Positions 15,420 through 24,474 of a stretch of 64,000 nucleotides of DNA are shown one piece after another; the stretch's first letter is position 1, and each line of letters starts with the position of its first letter. This stretch comes from Bradyrhizobium sp. 21 (GTDB lineage Bacteria; Pseudomonadota; Alphaproteobacteria; Rhizobiales; Xanthobacteraceae). A program made the translations under genes and the position numbers. Below the pieces are notes generated by a model that was given only the letters and a program-made list of their open reading frames with translations, made no database searches and was not told the origin of the DNA. The stretch is from NCBI RefSeq assembly GCF_023073335.1, contig NZ_JADPJG010000004.1, positions 141,473 to 205,472 of the forward strand, read 5' to 3'.

Positions 15420-16610
15420 ATGACACAACATGACAACGATCCCGCCTGGCCGGACCACAAACCGACCGCGCTGTTGGTGCTCGCCGACGGCACGGTGCTG
15501 GAAGGTTTTGGCCTCGGCGCCGAGGGCCAGGCCGTCGGCGAAGTCTGCTTCAACACTGCGATGACCGGCTATGAAGAGATTCTCACCGATCCCTCCTATG
15601 CCGGCCAGCTCATCACCTTCACCTTCCCGCATATCGGCAATGTCGGCACCAACGAGGACGACATCGAGACGGTGAACATGGCCGCGACACCGGGCGCGCG
15701 CGGCGTGATCCTGCGCACCGCGATCACCGATCCCTCGAACTACCGCGCCACCAAGCACCTCGACCAGTGGCTGAAGGCACGCGGCATCATCGGCCTCTCC
15801 GGCATCGACACCCGCGCGCTGACCGCGCTGATCCGCAGCAAGGGCATGCCCAACGCCGTGATCGCGCACGCCAGGGACGGCGAGTTCGACCTGCATGGCC
15901 TGAAGGAAGAAGCGCGCGAATGGCCGGGCCTCGAGGGCATGGACCTGGTCCCGATGGTCACCTCCGGCCAGCGCTTCACCTGGGACGAGACACCGTGGCT
16001 CTGGGACAAGGGCTTTGGCCGCCAGGACAAGCCTGAGTTCAACGTCGTCGCCATCGACTACGGCATCAAGCGCAACATTTTGCGTCTGCTCGCCGGCGTC
16101 GGCTGCAAGGTGACGGTGGTGCCGGCGACGACCTCGTCCGAAGATATTCTTGCGATGAAGCCGGACGGCGTGTTCCTGTCGAACGGTCCGGGCGATCCGG
16201 CCGCGACCGGCAAATATGCCGTGCCTGTGATCCAGGACGTGATCAAGTCGGGCACGCCGACGTTTGGCATTTGTCTCGGCCATCAGATGCTCGGCCTCGC
16301 CGTCGGCGCCAAGACGAAGAAGATGCATCAGGGCCATCACGGCGCCAATCATCCCGTCAAGGACGAGACCACCGGCAAGGTCGAGATCACCTCGATGAAC
16401 CACGGCTTCGCCGTGGACGAGCACACCCTGCCGAAGGGCGCGACGCAGACCCACATCTCGCTGTTCGACGGCTCCAATTGCGGCATCCAGCTCGACGGCA
16501 AGCCTGTGTTCTCGGTGCAGTACCACCCCGAGGCCTCGCCAGGTCCACGCGACTCGCACTATCTGTTCCAGCGATTTGCGGATTTGATGCGGCAGAAGAA
16601 GAGCGCGTAA
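15420..16610 (+). CDS. carA: Carbamoyl-phosphate synthase small (glutaminase) subunit
   Basis: The 396-residue protein has the N-terminal CarA domain with FNTAMTGYEEILTDPSYAGQ and the C-terminal class I glutamine amidotransferase: nucleophile Cys285 in FGICLGHQ, LSNGPGDP upstream of it, and the His/Glu pair in QYHPEASPGP. It hydrolyses glutamine and channels ammonia to CarB for carbamoyl phosphate, used in arginine and pyrimidine synthesis. The partner carB is about 4.2 kb downstream rather than adjacent. A rho-independent terminator follows directly. Confidence 0.97.
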   Translation: MTQHDNDPAWPDHKPTALLVLADGTVLEGFGLGAEGQAVGEVCFNTAMTGYEEILTDPSYAGQLITFTFPHIGNVGTNEDDIETVNMAATPGARGVILRTAITDPSNYRATKHLDQWLKARGIIGLSGIDTRALTALIRSKGMPNAVIAHARDGEFDLHGLKEEAREWPGLEGMDLVPMVTSGQRFTWDETPWLWDKGFGRQDKPEFNVVAIDYGIKRNILRLLAGVGCKVTVVPATTSSEDILAMKPDGVFLSNGPGDPAATGKYAVPVIQDVIKSGTPTFGICLGHQMLGLAVGAKTKKMHQGHHGANHPVKDETTGKVEITSMNHGFAVDEHTLPKGATQTHISLFDGSNCGIQLDGKPVFSVQYHPEASPGPRDSHYLFQRFADLMRQKKSA

Positions 16611-16634
16611 GGCGCGCTATCGCGGTGCATTCGG

Positions 16635-16663
16635 AAAAGCCCGGGGCTCCTCCCGGGCTTTTT
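16635..16663 (+). terminator. Intrinsic terminator of carA
   Basis: AAAAGCCCGGG and CCCGGGCTTTT are exact complements around a 6-nt loop, ending in a T-run. It closes the carA transcript 25 bp after the stop codon and makes read-through to carB unlikely. Confidence 0.88.
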
Positions 16664-16727
16664 CGTCAAAGGAACGTCGTCTCACACCTCTCGTTGACCC
16701 CTGCTACGCTTGCGCAGGAGTCCAGCC

Positions 16728-17252
16728 ATGTCCGCCATCCGCGACAATGCCGAGCCGCTCGCCATCGTGTTCGAGGATGACGGGCTTGTGCCCAACAACA
16801 TCCTCCCGTTCCTGGTCTACCAGGGTGCGGTAACGCTCGATCCGAAGCGCCCCGAGGAGACGATCGAAAGTCTGTTCGAAGCGAACGGCTGGGGCGGCAC
16901 GTGGCGCAACGGCGTCTTCGACTATCTGCATTATCACGCGACGGTGCATGAGGTACTTGGCGTGGCGCGCGGCAGTGCGCGGGTCCGCTTTGGTGGCGAC
17001 CACGGCCAGGAGCTTCAGATCAAGGCCGGCGACGTCGCGATCCTGCCGGCTGGCACGGGGCATCAATGCATCAAGGCGAGCGATGATTTCTGCGTGATCG
17101 GCGCCTATCCGCCGGGTGCGAAGATGGTGGTCACGCGGGCAACGGCGGAGAACCACGCCGAGGCGCTGAAGACGATACCGAAGGTCGCGCTGCCGCCGTC
17201 CGATCCTGTGACGGGCAAGGATGGGGCACTGATGCGGCTGTGGCGATCATGA
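16728..17252 (+). CDS. Cupin domain protein
   Basis: The 174-residue protein has the two cupin motifs: HYHATVHEVLGVARGSARVRFGG, where His-X-His and Glu form the metal site, and the second motif PAGTGHQCI with its His. AGGAG sits 7 bp before the ATG at 16728. The N-terminal half has an extra segment (PNNILPFLVYQG and ESLFEANGWGGTWRNG) found in a YjlB-like subgroup of bacterial cupins. Function is unknown; it is probably a small cytoplasmic metal-binding protein. Confidence 0.82.
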   Translation: MSAIRDNAEPLAIVFEDDGLVPNNILPFLVYQGAVTLDPKRPEETIESLFEANGWGGTWRNGVFDYLHYHATVHEVLGVARGSARVRFGGDHGQELQIKAGDVAILPAGTGHQCIKASDDFCVIGAYPPGAKMVVTRATAENHAEALKTIPKVALPPSDPVTGKDGALMRLWRS

Positions 17253-17280
17253 GTCGCGAACGCTAGCTGCACACTTCGCC

Positions 17281-17403
17281 GTCGTCCCGGCGCAGGCCGG
17301 GACCCCTACCCACAGGGAGAAGTTGTGGCGCGAGATTGCCCTTGGACGAGTCTTCGCCAAACCAGCTTTCGTGGTTATGGGTCCCGGCCTTCGCCGGGAC
17401 GAC
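17281..17403. repeat. Dispersed palindromic repeat, copy 2
   Basis: GTCGTCCCGGCGCAGGCCGG on the left and CCGGCCTTCGCCGGGACGAC on the right pair almost perfectly. The internal TCTTCGCCAA and GTGGTTATGGG blocks are shared with the copies at 1490-1615 and 59158-59295. It sits between the convergent cupin and dps genes. Confidence 0.78.
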
Positions 17404-17421
17404 GATGTTGATGCGGTCCGC

Positions 17422-17946
17422 CTACGCCTCGTTGCCGCCTTCTTGTCTCGTGGCCTCGAACAGGAACCAGGTGCGGCGCTCGGTTTCGTCGATGAAGTTT
17501 TCGAGGATGCTCGCGCTCGCCACATCGCCGGCGTCGTCGCAGACCTCGTGCGCCTTGCGCATCGCGCTGGCGACATGCTTGTTGTCCTGCATCAATTCGC
17601 GCAGCATCTCGCGCGGCGGGACGTAATCCTCGTTGTTGTCCTTGATGGTCTGGAGTTTTGCGACCTGGCCGATCGACTTCAGCGTGGTGCCGCCGATCTT
17701 GCGGACGCGCTCGGCGAGCTGATCGGTGGTGGCGAAGATCTGGTCGGATTGCTCGTCGAGCAGCAGATGATAGTCGCGGAAATGCCGGCCACTGATATGC
17801 CAGTGGAAATTCTTGGTCTTCAGGTACAGCGCGAACGCGTCGGCCAGAAGCACGTTGAGCGCCTCCGAGACCTTCTTGACCCCATCGGGCGACAGATCGG
17901 TGGGGGTATCGAGGTCGGGCGAGACCTTGCTGGGGGCTTTGCTCAC
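17422..17946 (-). CDS. dps: Dps family DNA-binding/ferritin-like protein
   Basis: The 174-residue protein carries the Dps signature KTKNFHWHISGRHFRDYHLLLDEQSDQI, with the His and Asp/Glu residues of the inter-subunit ferroxidase centre, then REMLRELMQDN and ASILENFIDETERRTWFLFE. Dps dodecamers store iron and protect DNA in stress. GTG at 17944-17946 is chosen as the start because AGGAAGG lies 6 bp upstream; the in-frame extension to 17994 lacks such a site. The basic, Pro/Ser-rich N-terminal tail may bind DNA. Confidence 0.92.
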   Translation of the reverse strand: MSKAPSKVSPDLDTPTDLSPDGVKKVSEALNVLLADAFALYLKTKNFHWHISGRHFRDYHLLLDEQSDQIFATTDQLAERVRKIGGTTLKSIGQVAKLQTIKDNNEDYVPPREMLRELMQDNKHVASAMRKAHEVCDDAGDVASASILENFIDETERRTWFLFEATRQEGGNEA

Positions 17947-18059
17947 GGGAAACCTTCCTGTTAGGACGCGGACATTGACGGCGCGCCGTCGCACCCCTAA
18001 CGCAGGCGGGCAGCGCCGGTTCCTTTAGCGGAACCGTTTGGCCGGGACCCTCGGATACC

Positions 18060-18761
18060 ATGGACGATTGGATCGATTATTACGACTCGACGCATACGAT
18101 CTATGTCAGCAAGTTGCATCGCGATTTGCACTTCCAGATCATCGCGCGGGATATCATCGGCTACATCTCCTCGCCCGAGGCCGTGGTGCTGGACTATGCC
18201 TGCGGCGAGGCGCTGTCGGCGAGCCAGGTGGCATCCGCCTGCGGCAAGCTGATCCTCGCCGAGCCCGCGCCCGGCGTGCGCGGCCGGTTGATCGCGCGGT
18301 TTGCCCCGAACACGAAGATCCGCGTCCGCTCGCTCGACGACGTCCGCATGATGCAGGAGCAGTCCATCGATCTCGTCGTCATGAACTCGGTCGCGCAATA
18401 CATGACGGCGGGCGAGCTCGACGGCGCACTCCTCAACATCCGCCGTATCCTCAAACCCTCCGGCAAGCTGGTGCTCGGCGACATCCTCCAGCCCAATGTC
18501 GGCATGGTCAGGGACGTCATGGCCCTGCTCGGCTTCGGCCTGCGTCACGGCTTCTTGAAGGATGCGCTGGTCGGGCTGATCAGCACCGCCCTGTCAGATT
18601 ACCGTCATCTGCGCACGCGCATCGGGCTGCAGCGCTACAGTGAGGAGGAGATCACCGCCAAGCTCAAGGCAGCCGGCTTCGCGGTCCAGCGCGCTCACGG
18701 AAATATCGGCCACAATCGGTGGCGCATGACCTTCGTCGCGCGGCCGCCTCTCGTGCGTTAA
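18060..18761 (+). CDS. Class I SAM-dependent methyltransferase
   Basis: The 233-residue protein has a Rossmann-type SAM site with VLDYACGEALSA as motif I (about residues 43-54), LILAEPAPG as motif II, and IDLVVMNSVAQYM plus RRILKPSGKLVLGDI for motifs IV and V. An internal helical lid (MRDVMALLGFGLRHGF-like region) follows before SEEEITAKLKAAGF. Target is unknown. It is divergent from dps, with about 110 bp between the two genes. Confidence 0.82.
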   Translation: MDDWIDYYDSTHTIYVSKLHRDLHFQIIARDIIGYISSPEAVVLDYACGEALSASQVASACGKLILAEPAPGVRGRLIARFAPNTKIRVRSLDDVRMMQEQSIDLVVMNSVAQYMTAGELDGALLNIRRILKPSGKLVLGDILQPNVGMVRDVMALLGFGLRHGFLKDALVGLISTALSDYRHLRTRIGLQRYSEEEITAKLKAAGFAVQRAHGNIGHNRWRMTFVARPPLVR

Positions 18762-18815
18762 GCATATCGTCTGCCTGAGGTGGCTTGTCGCACCCCGATC
18801 GGTAATGATCGCCGC

Positions 18816-18891
18816 GGCCCGGTGGCGGAAGCGTTTACGCGGGGGCGATGCATCGCTCTTTATCCTGGTTCAAATCCAGGCCGGGCCTCCA
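18816..18891 (+). tRNA. tRNA-Cys(GCA)-like gene with non-standard anticodon arm
   Basis: The acceptor stem GGCCCGG/CCGGGCC is perfect, with discriminator T and encoded CCA (18889-18891). T-arm CCTGG-TTCAAAT-CCAGG is canonical. D-arm GCG...CGC has a loop (GAAGCGTTTA) without the G18-G19 pair. U73 is the Cys identity base, and GCA follows a T at the U33 place. However, the anticodon stem pairs properly (GGGGC/GCTCT, with two G-U) only if the loop has 8 nt, GATGCATC. Could be a divergent real tRNA-Cys or a decaying copy. Confidence 0.6.
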
Positions 18892-18951
18892 CGCTTCGCC
18901 CTGCGGGGCTACGCGTGGCGCAGCCACGCCAGACCCGAAGGGGCGAAGCGT
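18891..18951. repeat. Long hairpin directly after the tRNA-Cys-like gene
   Basis: ACGCTTCGCCC (18891-18901) and GGGCGAAGCGT (18941-18951) are perfect complements; inside them GCGTGG and CCACGC form a second hairpin. The left arm begins at the last base of the encoded CCA. It lacks a T-run, so it is not a standard terminator and is more likely a tRNA-associated repeat. Confidence 0.6.
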
Positions 18952-19004
18952 GTCCGGCGTAGCTGGAGCGATGCGCAAGCGTAGACGGACTGCCCGCCCG
19001 AACC

Positions 19005-19376
19005 TCAGCTCGCTTCAACCGTTTCGCACTCCGTCAGCAACTGAAGCCGGTCGGCGTCGCGCGTGGCCGATTTGATCACGGCGTCGAGCAGGCCGGGGAA
19101 GCGTGCATCCATATCCTCCCGGCGGAGCCGCATGAAGCGGTTGGTGCCGGCGACGCGCGTCAGCATCAGGCCGCATTCGCGCAGCTTGGCGAAGTGATAG
19201 GCGAGATTCGACTTGCCGCTGAGCCCGTTGAAGTCGCCGCAGCACAATTCGCTACTGACACGTTCCTGCTGGGCGAGCTGGTACACGATCGCCAATCGGA
19301 TCGGATCGCTCAGGCAATCCAGAACCATCGGCAGCTCGATCTGCTCGCGGGTGGGGTGGGAAGGCGTGCGGCTCAT
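19005..19376 (-). CDS. ArsR-family repressor of the divergent MFS transporter
   Basis: The 123-residue winged-helix protein reads MVLDCLSDPIRLAIVYQLAQ, then FNGLSGKSNLAYHFAKLRECGLM as the helix-turn-helix region, followed by a short wing (GTNRFMRLRRED). The vicinal SSELCCGDF cysteines could sense thiol-reactive or oxidising compounds, but this is speculative. Its promoter reads TTGAAC-16-TATGAT on the minus strand, starting within about 3 nt of the ATG. The operator at 19408-19425 covers the -35. The divergent MFS exporter is the expected target. Confidence 0.87.
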   Translation of the reverse strand: MSRTPSHPTREQIELPMVLDCLSDPIRLAIVYQLAQQERVSSELCCGDFNGLSGKSNLAYHFAKLRECGLMLTRVAGTNRFMRLRREDMDARFPGLLDAVIKSATRDADRLQLLTECETVEAS

Positions 19377-19407
19377 GATCTGAGGATCATACTGAAGCCG
19401 CCGCGAT

Positions 19408-19473
19408 GTTCAATAGTTCTTGAACCAATTGACTCCTGAACCGGCCTCATCGATAGTTCAATAAACATTGAAC
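19408..19473. promoter_or_regulatory. Paired ArsR operators and divergent promoters
   Basis: Two 18-bp palindromes of the same design occur: GTTCAAT-AGTT-CTTGAAC (19408-19425, one mismatch) and GTTCAAT-AAAC-ATTGAAC (19456-19473, perfect). Their centres are 48 bp apart. The first covers the -35 of the arsR promoter. The second overlaps the -10 region of the exporter promoter (TTGACT at 19429, GATAGT at 19452). Confidence 0.72.
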
Positions 19474-19486
19474 ATAGGACTTTCCA

Positions 19487-20656
19487 ATGAGCGTGTTCTG
19501 GCTGGCCTTGGCGGCCTTCGCGATTGGTACCGAAGGCTTTGTCATTGCAGGGCTTTTGCCATCGGTCGCCAGCGACTTGTCGATTTCCGTCCCGGCCGCC
19601 GGGCAATTGGTCACCGCCTACGCTCTCACCTACGCGGTCGGCTCCCCGATCCTGGCGGTAACATTGAACAATATCGACCGCCGCACCGTGCTGGCCTTGG
19701 CGCTGGTGACCTTCATCGCCGGAAACCTCGCGGCAATGGTGGCATCCAGTTACGTCCTGCTGCTGGCCTCGCGCATGCTGATGGCGCTGGGCTCGGGGCT
19801 GTGCATGCCGACCGCGCTCGCGGTGTCCGTGGCGGTCGCCTCGCCGGAGCGGCGCGGCCGCGCAGTGGCGCTGGTCACGTCGGGACTCACGGTTGCGACC
19901 GTTATCGGCGTCCCGCTCGGCAATCTCGTCGGCAGCCTGTTTGGCTGGAGTGCGACCTTTGCCATGGTCGCCCTGATCGGCGCCGTCGCGCTCGCGGGCC
20001 TGCTGCTCGGCCTGCCCCGAGGCTTGCCGCGCAACACGGCCTCGCTCAGCGAGCGGCTGGCGGTGGCGCGTCACCGCCATGTCCTGGTCGCGCTTGTAAT
20101 CACGACCCTATGGGCACTCGGCGGCTTCACCATGTTCACCTATTTCGCGGTTCCGCTGCGCGGCCTCGGATTCGACGCTTCGCAGATCAGCCTTGCGCTG
20201 CTGGTGTTCGGTGGCGCCGCCGCGATCGGCAACATGCTCGGGGGCGTCCTGGCCGACCGGCTGGGCACGCTTGCCACCGCAGCACTCGGGCTCGCCGGAA
20301 TGGCGAGCGCGCTTTTCCTGCATTCGTTGGTGCTGAAATTCCTCCCAGGCCAGGCGCATTGCGCGATCCTGGGCCCGATCTTCCTCCAGGGGATTTCGGG
20401 CTGGGCGTTCTATCCGGCCCAGATCGCCGGCATCATCCGGATCGAGCCGCAGGCCTCGATGATCGCGCTCTCTCTGAACGCTTCCGCGATGTATCTCGGT
20501 TTCGCCATCGGCGGGGCGCTCGGCGGCGCGGTGTTGGCCACCCTCTCGTCAAGCGACCTCGGCTGGATCGGCGGAGCCAGCGTCGCAGCCTCGCTTCTGC
20601 TGCATCTCGCCCGGGGCTGGCAGGCCCGGTCAAAACCGGTCAAAATTGCCGGTTGA
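19487..20656 (+). CDS. MFS exporter (DHA1-type, arabinose-efflux-like)
   Basis: The 389-residue protein has 12 hydrophobic helices, starting MSVFWLALAAFAIGTEGFVIAGLLP. The loop 2-3 region (LAVTLNNIDRRTVLA) corresponds to the MFS motif A area, and PERRGRAVALVTSGLTVATVIGVPLG is a motif C-like antiporter signature in helix 5. This places it among drug/sugar-efflux DHA1 proteins. AGGA precedes the ATG. Control by the divergent ArsR through the perfect operator 13 bp upstream of the start codon is very likely. The substrate is unknown. Confidence 0.88.
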   Translation: MSVFWLALAAFAIGTEGFVIAGLLPSVASDLSISVPAAGQLVTAYALTYAVGSPILAVTLNNIDRRTVLALALVTFIAGNLAAMVASSYVLLLASRMLMALGSGLCMPTALAVSVAVASPERRGRAVALVTSGLTVATVIGVPLGNLVGSLFGWSATFAMVALIGAVALAGLLLGLPRGLPRNTASLSERLAVARHRHVLVALVITTLWALGGFTMFTYFAVPLRGLGFDASQISLALLVFGGAAAIGNMLGGVLADRLGTLATAALGLAGMASALFLHSLVLKFLPGQAHCAILGPIFLQGISGWAFYPAQIAGIIRIEPQASMIALSLNASAMYLGFAIGGALGGAVLATLSSSDLGWIGGASVAASLLLHLARGWQARSKPVKIAG

Positions 20657-20663
20657 TGGGCAT

Positions 20664-20689
20664 TTTTCGGGGTTTCGCCGCCCCGAAAA
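20664..20689 (+). terminator. Terminator after the MFS exporter
   Basis: TTTTCGGGG and CCCCGAAAA pair around an 8-nt loop just after the MFS stop. The U-tract on the plus side is weak, so it may also work on the opposite strand. Confidence 0.6.
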
Positions 20690-20737
20690 CTGGTCTAAGA
20701 CCCACCCGCGCGCAAGGGAGACCACGCGCTCTCGGCC

Positions 20738-20768
20738 AAGGGACGCGCAGCAAGCGCGCCCTTTTTTT
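20738..20768 (+). terminator. Intrinsic-terminator hairpin immediately upstream of carB (possible attenuator)
   Basis: AAGGG(A)CGCGC and GCGCGCCCTT pair with one bulged A around a 5-nt loop and are followed by seven Ts (20762-20768). It ends 29 bp before the carB ATG, where a terminator for the MFS gene would be redundant because another lies at 20664. A role in carB control is inferred. Confidence 0.65.
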
Positions 20769-20797
20769 GTGCCCAAATTCCACTTCGGCGAGAGTTG

Positions 20798-23700
20798 ATG
20801 CCCAAACGTACAGACATCACCACCATCCTGATCATCGGCGCCGGTCCCATCGTGATCGGCCAGGCCTGCGAGTTCGACTATTCGGGCACCCAGGCGGTGA
20901 AAACGCTGAAGGAAGAGGGCTACCGCATCGTCCTCGTCAATTCCAACCCGGCCACCATCATGACCGACCCGGAATTGGCGGACGCGACCTATATCGAGCC
21001 GATCACGCCCGAGATCGTCGCGAAAATCATCGAGAAGGAACGTCACGTCATTCCCGGCGGCTTCGCGCTGCTGCCGACCATGGGCGGCCAGACCGCGCTG
21101 AACTGCGCGCTGTCGCTGCGCCAGCAAGGCACGCTGGAAAAGTTCGACGTCGAGATGATCGGCGCCACCGCGGACGCGATCGACAAGGCCGAGGACCGCC
21201 AGCTGTTCCGCGAGGCCATGACCAAGATCGGGCTCGAGACGCCGAAGTCGCGGCTCGCCAACGCCTCGGCCCTGAAGAAGTCCTTCCGCGACAAACGCCA
21301 GGCCGAACGCGAGAAGCTCTCGGGCGCGGCCCTCGAAGAGCACGATCGGCAGTGGACGATGGGCGAGAGCGACCGCCGCAAGCGCTATCAGGAATATGCG
21401 CTGGGCCAGGCGCTGATGGCGCTGTCCGAGATCGGCCTGCCCGCGATCATCCGTCCCTCCTTCACGATGGGCGGCACCGGCGGCGGCATTGCCTACAACA
21501 AGGAAGAGTTCCTCGACATCATCGAGCGCGGTCTCGACGCGTCTCCGACCAACGAAGTGCTGATCGAAGAATCCGTGCTCGGCTGGAAAGAGTACGAGAT
21601 GGAGGTGGTGCGCGACAAGAAAGACAATTGCATCATCGTCTGCTCGATCGAGAACCTCGATCCGATGGGCGTGCACACCGGCGATTCCATCACGGTGGCA
21701 CCGGCGCTGACGCTGACCGACAAGGAATACCAGATCATGCGCGACGCCTCGCTGGCGGTGCTGCGCGAGATCGGCGTCGAGACCGGCGGCTCCAACGTGC
21801 AGTTCGGCGTCAATCCCGAGGACGGCCGCATGGTCGTCATCGAGATGAACCCGCGCGTGTCGCGATCCTCCGCTTTGGCTTCGAAAGCCACCGGCTTTCC
21901 GATCGCCAAGGTCGCCGCGAAGCTTGCGGTCGGCTACACGCTCGACGAAATCGCCAATGACATCACCGGCGGCGCCACGCCGGCCTCGTTCGAACCGACG
22001 ATCGACTATGTCGTCACCAAGGTGCCGCGTTTCGCCTTCGAGAAATTCCCCGGCGCCTCCACCACGCTGACGACGTCGATGAAGTCGGTCGGCGAAGTCA
22101 TGGCGATCGGCCGCACCTTCCAGGAAAGCCTGCAGAAGGCGTTGCGCGGACTCGAGACCGGATTGACCGGCCTCGACGAGATCGAGATCGAAGGTCTCGG
22201 CCGCGACGACGACAAGAACGCGATCCGCGCCGCACTCGGCACGCCGACGCCGAACCGGCTGCTCCAGGTCGCGCAGGCGATGCGGCTCGGCTGGTCGGAC
22301 GAGGAAATCTTCAACTCCTGCAAGATCGACCCGTGGTTCCTCGGCGAGATGCGCGGCATCGTCGTCATGGAGGAGAAGGTCAGGAAGAGCGGCCTGCCCG
22401 GCAACGCCTTCGGCATGCGCACGCTCAAGGCCATGGGCTTCTCCGATGCGCGGCTCGCGGTGCTCGCGCAGACGACGGAAGCCGAGGTGACGGCGAAGCG
22501 GCACGCGCTCGACGTCCGCCCGGTCTACAAGCGCATCGACACCTGCGCGGCCGAGTTCGCTTCGCCCACCGCCTACATGTACTCGACCTACGAGGCGCCG
22601 TTCGCGGGTACGCCTGCGGACGAGAGCAAGCCGTCGGACAAGAAGAAGGTCATCATCCTCGGCGGCGGCCCAAACCGTATCGGCCAGGGCATCGAATTCG
22701 ACTATTGCTGCTGTCACGCCTGCTTCGCGCTGCATGACGCCGGCTACGAATCCATCATGGTCAACTGCAACCCGGAGACGGTGTCGACCGACTACGACAC
22801 CGCCGACCGGCTCTATTTCGAGTCGCTCACCGCCGAGGACGTGCTGGAGATCATCGCCAAGGAGCGCACCAACGGCACGCTGCATGGCGTGATCGTGCAG
22901 TTCGGCGGCCAGACTCCGCTGAAGCTGGCGCGCGCGCTGGAAGCTGCCGAAGTGCCGATCCTCGGCACCTCGCCCGACGCCATCGATCTCGCGGAAGACC
23001 GCGACCGCTTCAAGCGGGTGCTCGACAAGCTGCGGCTGAAGCAGCCGAAGAACGGCATCGCCTATTCGGTCGAGCAGGCGCGGCTGGTCGCGACCGATCT
23101 CGGCCTGCCGCTGGTGGTGCGCCCGTCCTACGTGCTCGGCGGCCGCGCGATGCAGATCATCCGCGAGGAGAACCAGCTCAGCGATTACCTGCTCGGCACG
23201 CTGCCGGAGCTGGTGCCGGCCGACGTCAAGGCGCGCTACCCGAACGACAAGACCGGCCAGATCAACACCGTGCTCGGCAAGAACCCGCTGCTGTTCGACC
23301 GCTATCTGTCCGACGCGACCGAGATCGACGTCGACTGCCTGTGCGACGGCAAGGACACCTTCATCGTCGGCATCATGGAGCACATCGAGGAAGCCGGCAT
23401 CCATTCCGGCGACAGCGCCTGCTCGCTGCCGCCGCACTCGCTCGATGCCAAGATGATCGGGGAGCTGGAGCGGCAGACCCGCGAGCTCGCGCTCGGCCTC
23501 GACGTTGTCGGCCTGATGAACGTGCAATACGCCATCAAGGACGGCGAGATCTACGTGCTCGAAGTCAACCCGCGCGCCTCGCGCACGGTGCCCTTCGTCG
23601 CCAAGGTGGTTGGCACGCCCGTTGCGAAGATCGCGGCGCGCATCATGGCCGGCGAGAAGCTCCCCGACTTCAAACTGAAGAAGGCCGACTTCGACCATGT

Positions 23701-24262
23701 CGGCGTGAAGGAATCGGTGTTTCCGTTCGCCCGCTTCCCCGGCGTCGATACCGTGCTCGGCCCCGAGATGCGCTCGACCGGCGAGGTCATGGGCATCGAC
23801 CGCTCCTTCGCGGTGGCGTTCGCCAAGAGCCAGCTCGGCGGCGGGACGCGGGTGCCGCGCAAGGGCACGGTGTTCGTCTCGGTTCGCGAGAGCGACAAGA
23901 CGCGGATCGCCGAGGCCGTTCGCGAGCTGCATTCGCTCGGCTTCAAGGTGCTGGCGACGTCGGGCACGGCGCGCTTCCTCACCGACCAGGGCATCCCGAC
24001 CGAGAAGGTGAACAAGGTGTTGGAGGGACGGCCGCACATCGTGGACGCCATCACCAATGGCGACGTCCAGCTCGTCTTCAACACCACCGAAGGCCCGCAG
24101 GCGCTCGCCGACAGCCGTTCGCTGCGTCGCGCGGCCCTCTTGCATAAAGTGCCGTATTACACCACTCTTTCCGGGGCCGTGGCGGCCGCGCAGGGCATCC
24201 GCGCCTATCTGGGCGGGGACCTTGAGGTTCGGACCCTGCAGAGCTACTTTTCGGAAACCTGA
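20798..24262 (+). CDS. carB: Carbamoyl-phosphate synthase large subunit
   Basis: The 1154-residue protein shows the internal duplication of CarB. Each half has a pre-ATP-grasp start ([38 protein letters not shown]) and an ATP-grasp domain ([23 protein letters not shown]). An oligomerisation segment lies between them and a C-terminal MGS-like allosteric domain ([11 protein letters not shown]) at the end. It makes carbamoyl phosphate from bicarbonate, ATP and the ammonia from CarA. The ATG at 20798 follows a TTG that would add one residue. A bulged terminator hairpin lies just upstream. Confidence 0.98.
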   Translation: MPKRTDITTILIIGAGPIVIGQACEFDYSGTQAVKTLKEEGYRIVLVNSNPATIMTDPELADATYIEPITPEIVAKIIEKERHVIPGGFALLPTMGGQTALNCALSLRQQGTLEKFDVEMIGATADAIDKAEDRQLFREAMTKIGLETPKSRLANASALKKSFRDKRQAEREKLSGAALEEHDRQWTMGESDRRKRYQEYALGQALMALSEIGLPAIIRPSFTMGGTGGGIAYNKEEFLDIIERGLDASPTNEVLIEESVLGWKEYEMEVVRDKKDNCIIVCSIENLDPMGVHTGDSITVAPALTLTDKEYQIMRDASLAVLREIGVETGGSNVQFGVNPEDGRMVVIEMNPRVSRSSALASKATGFPIAKVAAKLAVGYTLDEIANDITGGATPASFEPTIDYVVTKVPRFAFEKFPGASTTLTTSMKSVGEVMAIGRTFQESLQKALRGLETGLTGLDEIEIEGLGRDDDKNAIRAALGTPTPNRLLQVAQAMRLGWSDEEIFNSCKIDPWFLGEMRGIVVMEEKVRKSGLPGNAFGMRTLKAMGFSDARLAVLAQTTEAEVTAKRHALDVRPVYKRIDTCAAEFASPTAYMYSTYEAPFAGTPADESKPSDKKKVIILGGGPNRIGQGIEFDYCCCHACFALHDAGYESIMVNCNPETVSTDYDTADRLYFESLTAEDVLEIIAKERTNGTLHGVIVQFGGQTPLKLARALEAAEVPILGTSPDAIDLAEDRDRFKRVLDKLRLKQPKNGIAYSVEQARLVATDLGLPLVVRPSYVLGGRAMQIIREENQLSDYLLGTLPELVPADVKARYPNDKTGQINTVLGKNPLLFDRYLSDATEIDVDCLCDGKDTFIVGIMEHIEEAGIHSGDSACSLPPHSLDAKMIGELERQTRELALGLDVVGLMNVQYAIKDGEIYVLEVNPRASRTVPFVAKVVGTPVAKIAARIMAGEKLPDFKLKKADFDHVGVKESVFPFARFPGVDTVLGPEMRSTGEVMGIDRSFAVAFAKSQLGGGTRVPRKGTVFVSVRESDKTRIAEAVRELHSLGFKVLATSGTARFLTDQGIPTEKVNKVLEGRPHIVDAITNGDVQLVFNTTEGPQALADSRSLRRAALLHKVPYYTTLSGAVAAAQGIRAYLGGDLEVRTLQSYFSET

Positions 24263-24474
24263 TCGCGAGCGGAAGGCCAAACCTTCCGCTAAGTGATTGG
24301 CGATGAAGCCACAATGGCCGGAGGAACTGTCCGGCCATATGGTCGTTCTGTTCCGGCGCCAAGCCCATATGAACGTCCGGCGGCGGGTGCGTTGAGCCTC
24401 CGGATAGACTGACGAATCAAGTTGCGTGCGCGCTGACATGTCGGGGCGCGCGCGACCGAAGGACGAGAGAAGAG

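Noticed and set aside
20630..24439. 1269-codon minus-strand open frame opposite carB
   Set aside because: Its composition is low in diversity (His/Arg/Asp/Val/Gly) and antisense to a textbook carB; GC3-rich genes produce such shadows.
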